A DNA stretch of 64,000 bases from Spiroplasma endosymbiont of Clivina fossor (GTDB lineage Bacteria; Bacillota_I; Bacilli_A; Mycoplasmatales; Nriv7), in contig NZ_OZ035006.1 in NCBI RefSeq assembly GCF_964031115.1, positions 186,001-250,000 on the forward strand, read 5' to 3'. The notes under the pieces are model-generated. The model was not told where the DNA came from. It saw only the letters and a program-made list of their open reading frames with translations, and ran no database searches. Both the position numbers and the translations under genes were made by a program. Below are positions 32,907 through 44,097 of the stretch, piece after piece (within the stretch, counting starts at the first letter, position 1; each line of letters begins with the position of its first letter).

Positions 32907-34295
32907 TTATCTAAATTTATGTTTTCTATATTTATTCGTATATACAATACTGCCCTTATTAATTCAACTATCATCATTTTTCTTATTATATTTATTTCAT
33001 AATGAAGTTTTATATATTTCTTTTCTGATTTCTATTTCTGAATTAATATTTTCATTAATGTAATGTAATACATTTAATTTGTTTAAATTTGCCATTCTTA
33101 AATGTAATAAGTTATTTAAATTCTTATGATTATATATTTTTGCTCCATATCCTAATTGTTGTTTTACCAAATGCGATACATCACTTTCAATGCTACAACC
33201 GATATTTCATTCTAAATTTTGATTATTAATACCTTGTTTATTATTACTGAAATAATTACTCGCCTTTCTTAAATTTGTTTTAATATCTTTATTTAATTCA
33301 TTTTTAGCAACATTACGAATGTTTTTGATTAATTCTTGATGATTTCCATCTTTATATAATTTAATTCAACTATTTAATGTTACTTTGCGATTTTCAAAAA
33401 TAATATTAAATGCAGTTTGTTTTAATTTTTTAATAGCGTGATAACCATCTAAAATATATCTAACATTACCAAAACTGTTGGCAATTTCTCTAATTCAAGT
33501 ATCACCATCACCACAAACAATTATTTTGTCATAATTAATATTCGTATAATGTTTTTGTAATTCTTTAATTAATGAATCACGATAGTCCATCGTATTTATT
33601 CGTTTACCAACTTTTAACATTAGAAAATGACCTCGTTTGTTTTCTAATTCTCTACGAGCGTTTTTGTAATTTTTTTCTTTATGTCCGGTATGAAAAGTAA
33701 CTAAACGAATTCTTTGGTCTTGTTTAACTTTATGATCTAATGTCGCTAAAAATGTCTCATCTAGTTGAATATATAAATCCTTATTTTTGACATCAATTCT
33801 AGTTTTAGTTTCTTTTTCTGCTAGTTGAAAATATTCAGCAATATCATATTTATTTAAAATACTTGAAATACTAGCTTTTGAAATATAACAATGATTTAGA
33901 GCATCTAAAACATCGCGATAGCGTTTACCATCACCTAAAAGACTTAAAACTTTAAATTGAACATCAAAATAAATGCGTTGTTTGGGCAATAAACCAATTT
34001 CTTTATCTAACAAACATACATATTCAAATTTACCTGATTTTTGATTTCAATATTTATATCGGCGTCGTTTAAAAGTAACATCACCAAAAATTGTAATAAT
34101 TGTTCTTGTTGCAAAATGAACTACTTTATAACCTTGTTTTAAGCGATAATGATATTTATATAAGTACTCATCTAATTTTTCGTATTCATTAGCTAGTTGC
34201 TCGCATTTGTTGGTGTACATATTTTTATGGGTTGTAAATAAGCTGAATCAATGTTTATTTTCTGGAGTTTTTACATTATTATTAATTTTTAACAT
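32907..34295 (-). CDS. ISLre2-family transposase (UPF0236)
   Basis: 462 aa starting MLKINNNVKTPENKHW. Family features include VTFKRRRYKYWNQKSGKFEY, IQLDETFLATLDHK, IIVCGDGDTWI and RYILDGYHAIKKL, which give a DDE-like set. TGA codons act as Trp. Complete, so possibly active. Clear terminal repeats could not be delimited; the element probably spans roughly 32.88-34.35 kb. Confidence 0.9.
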
Positions 34296-34489
34296 AATAA
34301 ATTACCTTTCTAGGTAGAGTAATTTTAACAAAGTTAAATTTAGTCATGCTTATTTTTCTTTTTTAAAGATAAATGTTTTTCTAGAATTATTATTCAATAT
34401 TTTGAAAAAATGATAGAAATTCTTATTTGATGATTTATAATTAATTTGTATTAATTAAATTTTATAATTTTAAGGAAGGGTCAAGCGGT

Positions 34490-34541
34490 TACTATAAAAA
34501 TTTATTAATTAGTAAAAATTCACGAAAAGGATTTGATTAAT
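34490..34541 (+). promoter_or_regulatory. Leader shared with the 55.28-kb gene
   Basis: ATTAGTAAAAATTCACGAAA followed by AGGA just before the start codon is almost the same in both secreted-protein genes, while the sequence further upstream differs. Confidence 0.55.
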
Positions 34542-36857
34542 ATGAAAAAATTACTAGAAATTTTAGGAACAATAACAATAGCAAGTAGTGGAATATCGGG
34601 AATTGTTGCCAATAGTCCTTATCCAACACAAGAACAACAAATTAAATTAGAAAACATAAATTATAAAAGACAAAAACGAAGCAATGATGAAAATAATAAA
34701 ATAAATATTTTAGAAAATTTAAATAGAGCTAAAAGAGAAGATAATAATTTTAAAATTAAAAATAATATTTACTACATTAATCGTCAAAATTATGTTATTA
34801 ATAAAGAAACAATTCCGTATCCGGTAACAACGATGTATACATTTGCCAAGGATGAATATGGCCGTAAAATTGGTGATATTTATTTTGGAACCACAAATGG
34901 TCTTTATTTACGAAAAGCTGGCGAGTCAACAACAACAAAAATTGCTGGTATTGATGGTGAAGTAAAAATAATTTATTTTCAAGATGATGGTTTTAATAGT
35001 GTACAAGTAGTTACAAAAACAAATGAAAATGAAAATAATCTTTATTATCTTAATGGTCAAAATTATGTTAATAAAGAAAGTAATCCACCCCACCCAATAA
35101 CATCAATGTATTGATTTGATAAAGATGAAGGTGGTCGCAAGATTGGTCATATTTATTTTGGAACCACAAATGGTCTTTATTTACGAAAAGCTGGCGAGTC
35201 AACAACAACAAAAATTGCTGGTATTGATGGTGAAGTAAAAATAATTCAATCTTATATTGATAAAAATAATAGCGCACATATTATAACAACCGATGATAAT
35301 GCTTATTATCTTAATGGTAATGAAGGTTATGTTAATAAAGAAATTAATATTCCTTATCCAATAACAACAATTTATATTTTTACAAAAAATGAATATGGTC
35401 GTAAAATTGGTGATATTTATTTTGGAACCACAAATGGTCTTTATTTACGAAAAGCTGGCGAGTCAACAACAACAAAAATTGCTGGTATTGATGGTGAAGT
35501 AAAAATAATTTATTTTCAAGATGATGGTTTTAATAGTGTACAAGTAGTTACAAAAACAAATGAAAATGAAAATAATCTTTATTATCTTAATGGTCAAAAT
35601 TATGTTAATAAAGAAAGTAATCCACCCCACCCAATAACATCAATGTATTGATTTGATAAAGATGAAGGTGGTCGCAAGATTGGTCATATTTATTTTGGAA
35701 CCACAAATGGTCTTTATTTACGAAAAGCTGGCGAGTCAACAACAACAAAAATTGCTGGTATTGATAGCGAAGTAACATTAATATACACAGTTGATAATAA
35801 TATTTATATTTTAACAAGAGAAAATAATTTAAGTAAAATTATTTTAAATTTTAATTTAAATATTAATTTTAATTTAAATATTAATAATAATGTAGTTATT
35901 TTAAATGAATTAAATTATTTAAATCCTGATTTAGATATAGCACAATTAGAAATTATTAATAAAACAGATACATCAGCTACAATTAAAGCAAAAGACAATG
36001 GTAAATATTTTGGTGAAGTTACTGTTAATTATAAAATTAAAAATAAAGATGAAATTAGTGCCATTAATTTAAATGAATTGCTTAAAAAAGCATTATTTTT
36101 TAAATTTCAAGATGAAAATCCAAATTTAAAATTTAAGGAAATAAATTATATTGATACTAATAATTTAAATTTTTCAGATATTGAAATAACAAAAAAAGAA
36201 AATTCATTTTTATGATCTAATGTTCCTAAAAATGTGTGTTCTGATAGAGAAATTATCAATAAAACTCCAAATACAAGATCATTTAATGTACCTGCTTGTG
36301 AATATAATTCAAAATCAAAATTAGTATTTCAAATTACAACAGGATTAACTAAAACAAAACAAGAAAATAAATTAAATGGTTGAAACATAAATTCTGATGA
36401 TGAAATGAAATTAACAGATTTTACAAATATAAATAATAAAAATTCTGAAATCATTAATGTATTATCAAATGAATTTGATTTATCAAACACAAATAAACAA
36501 GAACAAGAAATGATTTTAAGTATTTTTAAGGAACCCGCTGATAAATTTGAACTTAATCCCAATGAAAAATTAAAAATTACTTATCCAGTAAGAATAATTA
36601 CATCTAAAGTTATATTAAATTTAAAACAAAAAATTACAGGAAATATTACTGCCAAAATAATTGATGATAACAATAAAGAACAAATAATTACATTATCAAT
36701 TACAGAAGTAATGAAAATTTTACAAAAATATAGTTTATTACCCAATGAAATTATTATAGATAAAAACAATGATAAAATAACATTTAACGGTGAAGCATTT
36801 TTTTCATCAGAAAGAGAAGGGCCGGTAAAAACAAATACAGTTACTACTATAGTATAA
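34542..36857 (+). CDS. Large secreted/surface protein with ~90-aa repeats
   Basis: 771 aa. Signal peptide (MKKLLEILGTITIASSGISG) is followed by two R-x-K-R motifs (YKRQKRS and NRAKRED). Residues about 70-420 hold four ~90-aa repeats, each with YYLNGQNYVNKE, PITSMY, GDIYFGTTNGLYLRKAGEST and KIAGIDGEVK; the pattern is reminiscent of beta-propeller blades. Next comes a segment with KDNGKYFGEVTVNYKIK, similar in style to the Ig-like modules of Spiroplasma surface lipoproteins, and a long unrecognised C-terminal region. No lipobox, no C-terminal anchor seen. Likely exported; adhesin or effector are possible. The first ATG with AAAGGA was chosen. Confidence 0.78.
34854..35765 (+). repeat. In-frame 537-bp tandem duplication inside the surface gene
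   Basis: Sequence starting GAATATGGYCGTAAAATTGG recurs after exactly 537 bp (179 codons) and is almost identical for about 375 bp. Within each unit two ~90-codon half-repeats are recognisable. Confidence 0.88.
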
Positions 36858-36886
36858 GGTTTTATAAAAACGATATTAGCTATTTA

Positions 36887-38207
36887 GGGACTGTACAATT
36901 AACTGTGTCTCTAAGTAATTAACTTAAATTCACTCTGTCCTCAAATTTTATCATTAAATGTGAAATTGCACTACCCCAATTTTGAATTGGCATCGTTCAT
37001 TTCTTAACCATATTTTGAAATGCTAAATAAAATATTTTAAAAACTGATGCGTCATTAGGAAAAATCTTTTTATTCTTAATGACTTTTCTTAATTGACTAT
37101 TAACAGATTCAATCGCATTAGTTGTGTAAATAATTCTTCTAAATTCCTGAGGATATTCAAGAAAAATTATTAAATTATTTCAGTTATTTTTTCATGATTT
37201 AGTAATTTGTGGATACTTTTTATTTCATTTTTCAGAAAAATGATCTAAAGCAATTAACGCTATTTCTTCATTAATTGCTGTATAAATTGATTTTAAATCA
37301 TTAGCTACAAGTTTGCGATCTTTGTAAGGAACAAATTTTAAACTATTGCGAATTTGATGAACAATGCATAATTGATGCTGTGTTTTTGGGAAAACAGCTT
37401 CTATTGCATCAGACATCCCAGTTAAATTATCACTACAAGCAACAAGAATATCTTGTAACCCACGATTTTTCATTTCCGTAAGATTATTAAGTCAAAATTT
37501 GGCTCCCTCATTCTCACTAATTCACATTCCTAAAATATCTTTTAAACCATCTAAATTAATTCCTAAGGCAAGATAAACTGCTTTATTTATTATTCGTTTA
37601 TCTTGCTTTACTTTAACAACAATACAATCAAAATAAACAATCGGATAAATCTTCTCTAAAGGTTTAGTTTGTCACATTTTAACTTCTTCAATAACATCAT
37701 CAGTTATTTGACTAATTAAACTTTCTGAAATTTCTGCTCCGTGATAGAATTCTTGCAATTGTGCTTTGATATCAGAAATTGTCATTCCTCTTGCATATAA
37801 AGAAATTACTTTTTGATCAAAGTTATCAAATCTTCTTTGTCTTTTCGGAATAATTACTGGTTCAAAAGTACTATTTCGATCTCTTGGTACATCAATTGCG
37901 ATTGAACCATTTTTAGTAATAATGGTTTTTTGTGTGTTGCCATTTCTTTTATTATGATTCTCATCAGTTTCAAGATAATCTTTAATTTCCGTATTTAACA
38001 TTCGTTCAGTTAATTTTTTGGTAAATTCCTGAAAAATAGTATTGCCTTTAAATAAATCTTGTGGATTATCAATATTTTCTAAAAAATAATCAACAACTTT
38101 ATCAATTGCGTCAGGTTCTTTTTTTATTTTTTTTGTCATTTTCTGTTCTCCTTCTTTTAAGTATAATTCAGAATGAATTATCGAGACACAGAATTTTGGA
38201 CAGGCTC
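36887..38207 (-). mobile_element. IS256-family element, copy 2
   Basis: 1321 bp with a perfect 8-bp target duplication GCTATTTA on each side. Inserted 29 bp after the surface protein gene. Confidence 0.95.
36919..38139 (-). CDS. IS256-family transposase
   Basis: Same 406-aa protein as at 7.77 kb; intact. Confidence 0.95.
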
Positions 38208-38281
38208 GCTATTTAGAACAATAACTTTAATTGGAGCAAGTACACCATGTTTAATTTCTTGTGAAAAATAAGAAAAATATT

Positions 38282-38322
38282 CAAACCAGTAATTTTAATT
38301 AATTACTGGTTTCTTATTTTAT
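38282..38322 (-). terminator. Hairpin after prophage C lipoprotein
   Basis: AAACCAGTAATT / AATTACTGGTTT stem with T-rich flanks on either strand. It lies about 105 bp beyond the lipoprotein stop; the same layout is seen for prophage A. Confidence 0.68.
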
Positions 38323-38426
38323 TAAAATATAAAAAATGAAAAGTTGCTTAGTTGTTTAAGAGTATTGTCATCATAGACAACCACCTTTTAGGGTAGTAAT
38401 TTTAACAGTTTTTAAATTTAGTTAAC

Positions 38427-38927
38427 TTATTTTTCTGTTTTAATGATAAATGTTTTTCTAGGATTTATTTCTATTCTATATCCGCTTGAGTGATCATAGT
38501 AATTTATTGTCATTTCTAATTGGATAAACTTTTGGATTTTGTATGTTTTTCTATTGTTATTTTGGTTAATTATTTTGCCATATTTTCCTGTTAAATCTTC
38601 AATATTTTTTCTTATTTCATTGTTTTTTAAAAAAGCAGGAGTTATAAATTCAAGTTTATCATTTGTTGGTTTTGGTCTTTCTTTAAGTACTTTTTCAAGA
38701 TTTTTTTTATTTATACTTATAGGAACTTTTATTATTATTTTTAATTCATCATGATGTTGTTGAATATTCTCAATTTCAACTTCTTTTAAATTTTCAAGTT
38801 TAACTTCTTTTTCATAAATTTGATTTTTAATCATTGGTGGTGTTATTGATTTATTTGTTTTATTATTACAACCAGTTATGAATAATGTTGCTAATTCCAA
38901 GAGAGTTAGTATATTTAAAAATTTCAT
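38427..38927 (-). CDS. Surface lipoprotein carrying the ORF1-C variable domain
   Basis: 166 aa. Starts MKFLNILTLLELATLFITGC with Cys20 as lipid attachment site. From NQIYEKEVKLENLKE to the final KTFIIKTEK it equals the N-terminal variable domain of ORF1-C, with only a few differences over about 385 bp; the lipoprotein stops exactly where the conserved ORF1 body would begin. No R-x-K-R motif. It lies 36 bp downstream of ORF1-C, on the same strand. No recognised fold. Confidence 0.87.
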   Translation of the reverse strand: MKFLNILTLLELATLFITGCNNKTNKSITPPMIKNQIYEKEVKLENLKEVEIENIQQHHDELKIIIKVPISINKKNLEKVLKERPKPTNDKLEFITPAFLKNNEIRKNIEDLTGKYGKIINQNNNRKTYKIQKFIQLEMTINYYDHSSGYRIEINPRKTFIIKTEK

Positions 38928-38963
38928 AATTTTAACTTCTTTATTTTTTTCTATATATATATA

Positions 38964-40847
38964 TTACACGAAAATCCTTAAAATCATTAGAAAAATGGCA
39001 AAACCGATTAAAAATTGGAAGGTATAGTAAAAAGCTGGTACTGTTTTAAAAACTGGAAAAATATCGGTTGAAAAATTAACTGTTGCTTTTGCAATAATTG
39101 CTAATGGTCGTAAAATCGTGATGATTTGTGAAGCGGTGAGTATTCAGTTTATCATTTTGATACCAGCATTTTGAATGGCACAACCAATATCATTAAATGT
39201 TGGTATTCATCGTCCCGAATATTTGCAATTTGCTGGTGGAATTAAATCGTCTCATTCACTATTATTTGAACCATCAGGGATAAAGGCTGTTGAATTTAAT
39301 ACATTAAAGTCATAAATTTTAAAATTGTAGTTAGAAATATTACCTTTGTGATAAAGTGGAAAAGTTAAGGTAAAAATATTAATACCATAACGAATATCAA
39401 TATCGGTATTGAGATAATTAATACTGTTAGCAGTCTTGCTGGTTGGCAAGGTAATTAGTTTATTGTCGTAAGATTTAAGGACATTAAAATCAATTTGATA
39501 AATACTATTGGTGTTGTTAATAGCATTGTAATTATCTTGGTGCATTTTTTTGTCAAAAGTAAAGAAATAACTTCTTAGTAATAATTCTGAGTTTCCTATA
39601 ATATTTACTAAGTATTTTTTGGGATAAAAGGTAATTAATGAACGATAAAAGAAACCTATTTGAATAAAGTAATCCTTCTTATAGTTTTCTATACCCTTAA
39701 AATCAATTTCGGTATGAGTTTTTTCGTCCATATCAAAAGTCGCATAAAATAAACTAGCAAAGAAATTGCCAAGAATTTCATAGATTTCATCAAAAACATT
39801 TTTGTAATCGCTGTTGTTAATACTAGGAATGTTATTTTTAAAATATAGGTAAATATCATTTTTTAAATCGGGGTCATAGCGTAGAAAACTAAATCTAACA
39901 TTGAGGTAATTTAAGGTACCAAAAAGATACTTAATTAGGTAATAATCGTTAGTACTTTTGGTATCATATTTTCAGATTTCACTTTCACCGCGTAATAATT
40001 GTAAATAGTTATTACTCGCAACTAATGTTTTATTAAAAGCTTTAATTTTTAAAACATTATTATTAATTTCGCCTGTACTACTAGAACTTTTGTGATAAAA
40101 ATAGCTCTCGTCTTTAAAGCCGTGATTTTTAATCGTAAATTCTTTGTAATAACCTTTTTCTAAGGTGTCAATGAAATTAAATACTGGTGTTCAATAAAGA
40201 TAAGAATAATTGAATTTGTCAAAATCACCGCGATGAATCATTAAATAATCAAGATTATCAACAACATCGTTATAGTTATGGTTTCCATCAAATTTTTTGG
40301 TTATTTCTGGCAAATCAATGTCGGTTGTATCTTTTTCTGTTTTAATGATAAATGTTTTTCTAGGACTTATTTCTATTCTATATCCGCTTGAGTGATCATA
40401 ATAATTTATTGTCATTTCTAATTGGATAAACTTTTGGATTTTGTATGTTTTTCTATTGTTATTTTGGTTAATTATTTTGCCATATTTTCCTGTTAAATCT
40501 TCAATATTTTTTCTTATTTCATTGTTTTTTGAAAAAGCAGGAGTTATAAATTCAAGTTTATCATTTGTTGGTTTTGGTCTTTCTTTAAGTACTTCTTCAA
40601 GATTTTTTTTATTTATATTTATAGGAACTTTTATTATTATTTTTAATTCATCATGATGCTGTTGAATATTCTCAATTTCAACTTCTTTTAAATTTTCAAG
40701 TTTAACTTCTTTTTCGTAAATTTGGTTATTTTGTCTTTTGTTTCTAATTAGTGATTGTGTTGTTATTTCGTCATTATTAATATTTTGGGGAATGGTAAAA
40801 ATGTTATTGAAACTAATAATTAACACGGTAAATATTTTCATAAACAT
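38964..40847 (-). CDS. Plectrovirus ORF1 (DUF3688-type), copy C
   Basis: 627 aa, intact. Signal peptide MFMKIFTVLIISFNNIFT, then IRNKR, then the ~125-aa variable domain (NQIYEKE ... KTFIIKTEK), then the conserved body from DIDLPE onward, almost identical to copy A, ending with two hydrophobic segments. Only the variable domain differs strongly from copy A. The same ATG-after-GGAG start logic applies as in copy A. Confidence 0.9.
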
Positions 40848-40862
40848 TTTTATCACTCCTTT

Positions 40863-41135
40863 TTAAAATATTTTATTTTTCATTGTTCTTTTGGTTTTGA
40901 TTTTTTTAATAAGTCACTCAATGCTACAGTTTATAACTACTGCTATTGTAATGCATATATCTAAATATCCTAGTATCATAAGTGAAATTAATACTTCAAA
41001 TTTTTCATATAATAATTTCAAATCATTAGTTTCCAATTTTAAAAATGGAATAAAAAATATAATAATCATAAAAATGTAAGGTAAAATTCTCCATCAATAT
41101 TTTTTTAAAGAATTAATTAGTTTGTTTGATTTCAT
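40863..41135 (-). CDS. Small plectrovirus membrane protein (90 aa)
   Basis: Same family as the protein at 2.58 kb (MKSNKLINSLKKYWW), but the middle is diverged (FFIPFLKLETNDLKLLYEKF), so this gene may be exchanging segments between phages. Overlaps the preceding gene by 23 bases. Confidence 0.73.
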
Positions 41136-41505
41136 TTTTTAAGGTTCTTTTTGCTTTAATTTTTTGAATAGTAAAGCGGATGAATTTTTCAAATTTAATT
41201 GCAAAATATATTGCTCCGCCTCATCAAAAAACAAATATTCCTGCTAGCATAATACCACTATTGAACTTGCCAAAGAAATCAACCATCTCTTTATTCATAA
41301 ACTCATTAAATTCGTTACTTGTTCCAGTTATTCATTTAGTATCAATTGCTGTTAATGCACAAAGTAATAAGCTTATAAAAATGAAAATGATACTTAATAA
41401 TATTTTTAACCACTGATTTTTAAAAGAATTTTTAATTCTTAATTTTAATGATATTTTTTCTTTTGAATTATATTTTTTAAATAATTTTCCTAAAAGTTTT
41501 TTCAT
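41113..41505 (-). CDS. Plectrovirus membrane protein (130 aa)
   Basis: MKKLLGKLFKKYNSKEK, hydrophobic span (about 34-52), external loop TKWITGTSNEFNEF, second span (FVFWWGGAIYFAI), basic tail. Minor virion or assembly protein. Confidence 0.75.
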
Positions 41506-41526
41506 TTTAATTTTCCTTTCATATTT

Positions 41527-41775
41527 TTATCGTACTTTAATCACAATAAATAAAGCAATAAGTACACAAGTTACACCAAGAATGGTAAAGATTGGATGTT
41601 GCGAAAATGTTCGTGCCATTGGTTTAAATAGTTCTAAAATTGTTAAATTGCTAGTAATAAATTTTTGGAAATTGGTAAGACCTTCGCTAATGTAGTTCGT
41701 TAAAGTTTCAAAATGACTACCAGCTAAAAGTCCAAGAACAGTTATTAAGATAAAAATAATAATTAGTTTAAACAT
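41527..41775 (-). CDS. Small plectrovirus membrane protein (82 aa)
   Basis: N-terminal span MFKLIIIFILITVLGL, amphipathic middle, C-terminal span VTCVLIALFIVIKVR. Conserved in B and E. Confidence 0.75.
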   Translation of the reverse strand: MFKLIIIFILITVLGLLAGSHFETLTNYISEGLTNFQKFITSNLTILELFKPMARTFSQHPIFTILGVTCVLIALFIVIKVR

Positions 41776-41777
41776 CG

Positions 41778-42053
41778 TTAGTTACCTTGTTTTGTTTTTA
41801 TTTGTTTTTTAGCTTTTCCTCACGCACTTAAACGCCCCTTATTTTTAACAGCATATTGGCGTTGTTTTTCTAAATTAACTTGTTGACTACCAAAACCAAG
41901 AATAATTGCCATAAGAAATTCTACAGCCAGCGTTAAGAACAAAGGAAATATTAGTTGAATTTTTGTTCCTGGTACTTCAAGACTTCAAATTAAATCAAAA
42001 ACTTTATAAAGCATTTGGGCAAGAAAGTCGGCCATTTTTGCGAGATTTTCCAT
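41778..42053 (-). CDS. Small plectrovirus membrane protein with basic tail (91 aa)
   Basis: MENLAKMADFLAQMLYKVFD, hydrophobic region IQLIFPLFLTLAVEFLMAI, then a Lys-rich tail ending KTKQGN. Ends 2 bases before the next start. Confidence 0.75.
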
Positions 42054-42056
42054 TTT

Positions 42057-43043
42057 TTATTGTTCCTTTTCTTTCATTTTTCTTAAAAATTTGCTAAATT
42101 TATCCATTTTTAAGTATTCTAAGTCTTCTAAATCAATTGCCGTATCAGTATAGTATTTATCTTCATAGTCAGGATTTACTTTTGAATTTAAATAATCTCT
42201 TAAAAACGCTAGGTAAAAAGAATTGTAAGTGTTAAGTATTGGTAGGGGGATTTTTAGTTTAAAAAAATAAATATCAAGTTCAGGAATATCACGATATTTA
42301 ATGCGACGCCCTTTCTTACTATTTTTAGCATCAATTAAGGTGTTTCGTCAGCGTTCATATTCTTCAATGCTCGTAAAGGTACCATAGATGACTTTTAAGT
42401 AGGGACGAAAAATATTAACAGGTTTTTTACGAATTCCCACAATCACATTATTAGCAATATCACGAACTTTAACTCAAATATGTTTATCTCTTTGACCGCT
42501 AGCCAGCACAATATGACCAAAATGGCGTGCCAGAGCGAAATATTCTTGAATACCGGTTTCTTCGTTTTTGGTATTATTTTTTTCTCAATCAGTTCCTTCT
42601 AAAAATAAGTTGGTTTCGTCTCATAACAGTAAGGTTTTGTCTGGCAATACTGGATAATCAAAGTCTAACAAACCCATATGCCCTAAACTTAATTTTTGGG
42701 TTTCTAGTAATGGAAAGGTTGATGCGATGTGATATTTCTTCTTTTTTAGTAATTTTGCTGCGTATACTAGAAAGGCGGTTTTTCCAGTTCCTAATGAACC
42801 AATCACAATATTTAATGGTGAGTTTTTTAAGAAGTTAATCACTTTGTTAATTTGTGTTAAATTACCGATTTTAAAAACGAAAATTAAAATGCAACCTGCT
42901 AAAAATAAATAGCTCACAATGTTTTTAAAATAACCGTTGTAAATATATCAAATTGCTCCTCAATGTCATAAAATTAAAAATGAGGTGCGATTCAATTCAA
43001 TAAAATGGTTATTTTTTTCTATTATTCATTTGCAAAATTTCAT
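42057..43043 (-). CDS. Zot-like assembly ATPase, copy C
   Basis: 328 aa, intact. Hydrophobic segment about 43-58, Walker A GSLGTGKT at 82-89, Walker B LLLWDETNLF, HIVLASGQRDKHIWVKVRD. Expected to energise filamentous phage extrusion at the membrane. It is the reference for recognising the broken copy at 51.2 kb. Confidence 0.87.
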
Positions 43044-43067
43044 CTTGCACCTCACTTTATTTTTTTG

Positions 43068-43313
43068 TTAGCGTACCGCTCCAAGTAATTTTTCAAACAT
43101 TTTAAAGCAAATAAAGAATATTGCCAAAATAAATGGAAAAATGAAGATTCAGTAGTCAGCAAAGAAGTTACCGACTTGTGGCATATTAACCGCAATAATT
43201 TCTCACATTTTAGTAAACGCTGTTATAATCGCATTTCATAATTTAGTCATCGCATCACTAGCTGTTATTTTTTCTGCTGTTGCTGGTGCATTGGCCAAGA
43301 AAGTTCCAATCAT
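43068..43313 (-). CDS. Probable major coat protein (81 aa)
   Basis: MIGTFLANAPATAEKITASDAM: short acidic N-terminal part, amphipathic helix, hydrophobic helix (about 54-72), basic end KLLGAVR. Good ribosome site GAAAGGAGGTG. Same position and profile as in B and E. Confidence 0.75.
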
Positions 43314-43332
43314 ATAATCACCTCCTTTCTCT

Positions 43333-43467
43333 TTAAAACATTCATCATTTATATTCAAAGTTTTTCTTAAATTTGTTAAAACCACGATTAACCTTAACAC
43401 GATTGTATTTTTTCCTAATTAATTTTGAATTTCTTTGGGAATGCATCACAATGTAACTTCTCGACAT
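43333..43467 (-). CDS. Arg/Lys-rich 44-aa protein
   Basis: MSRSYIVMHSQRNSKLIRKK ... KKNFEYKWWMF is strongly basic, a likely DNA-contacting virion protein. Below common length limits, but it is kept with the same length in E (50.78 kb). No counterpart seen in B. Confidence 0.65.
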
Positions 43468-43478
43468 TACTTTTGCCT

Positions 43479-43709
43479 CTATCTAAATACTGATATGGTT
43501 TTTCAAAGTAGCATTAGAATAAATCACACCATAATCGCTGTTAGGAGTCAAAAAGCAATGTTTGCTATTAAAAGTCAAAGTGGTGCTTCGGTTAATTTAA
43601 TTTCTTTACCACCAGTAATGTGGGCCGGAATAGTTGTAATTTGAATAAATAAATCTCAGAAAGTTTGTTTAATTTGTTCTCAATTAAATTCTTTTAAATT
43701 TACTGTCAT
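43479..43709 (-). CDS. Small plectrovirus membrane protein (76 aa)
   Basis: MTVNLKEFNWEQIKQTFWDL, then HITGGKEINLTEAPLWLLIAN and a C-terminal span. Counterparts in B, E and F. Confidence 0.72.
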
Positions 43710-43712
43710 TTT

Positions 43713-43874
43713 TTATCTACCAAAAATCATTTTTATTGGTAAATACATAATTGAAATTAATGCGAAAAGAAAAGTAATGATAATAATTAATCCGGCAATA
43801 AATGCAACTTGTGCGGGCATTTTTTCTATCGGAACAAACAGTTTTAAGAATTCCATAATAATTTCTCAAAACAT
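43713..43874 (-). CDS. Small plectrovirus membrane protein (53 aa)
   Basis: MFWEIIMEFLKLFVPIEKMP with one hydrophobic helix ending KMIFGR. ATG overlaps the stop of the preceding gene. Confidence 0.68.
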
Positions 43875-44095
43875 TATTTTTTATCCTTGTTATTTTCTTT
43901 TGAATTAGGGGCTTTAACTCATTCTTCAAAGCGGGCAATAAATACTTTTTCGTCTTTTGTGAAATTACCAGTATTATTTTTAATGGCATTTTTAAATTTA
44001 ATTCGCATTTTTATTTTGGCATAAATTTTATAAGCAAAATACGCCAATAGCATTATGCAAGTGATAATAAATATTAATCCAATCGCAATATTCAT
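43874..44095 (-). CDS. Small plectrovirus membrane protein (73 aa)
   Basis: N-terminal span MNIAIGLIFIITCIMLLAYF, then a charged tail with FTKDEKVFIARFEEWVKAP. Confidence 0.72.
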
Positions 44096-44097
44096 TT

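Noticed and set aside
34854-35765. Regular repeats as possible CRISPR array
   Set aside because: Units are long, in-frame and coding; there are no short repeats with unique spacers.
35068-35817. Two minus-strand frames with identical ends (YQQFLLLLTRQLF)
   Set aside because: Antisense of the 90-aa repeat region in the surface protein; their similarity merely reflects the 537-bp duplication.
43717-43989. 90-aa minus frame starting MPLKIILV and its relatives at 29.48 and 50.30 kb
   Set aside because: It lies across two smaller overlapping phage genes in another frame; the smaller frames are conserved in lineage B, this one is not.
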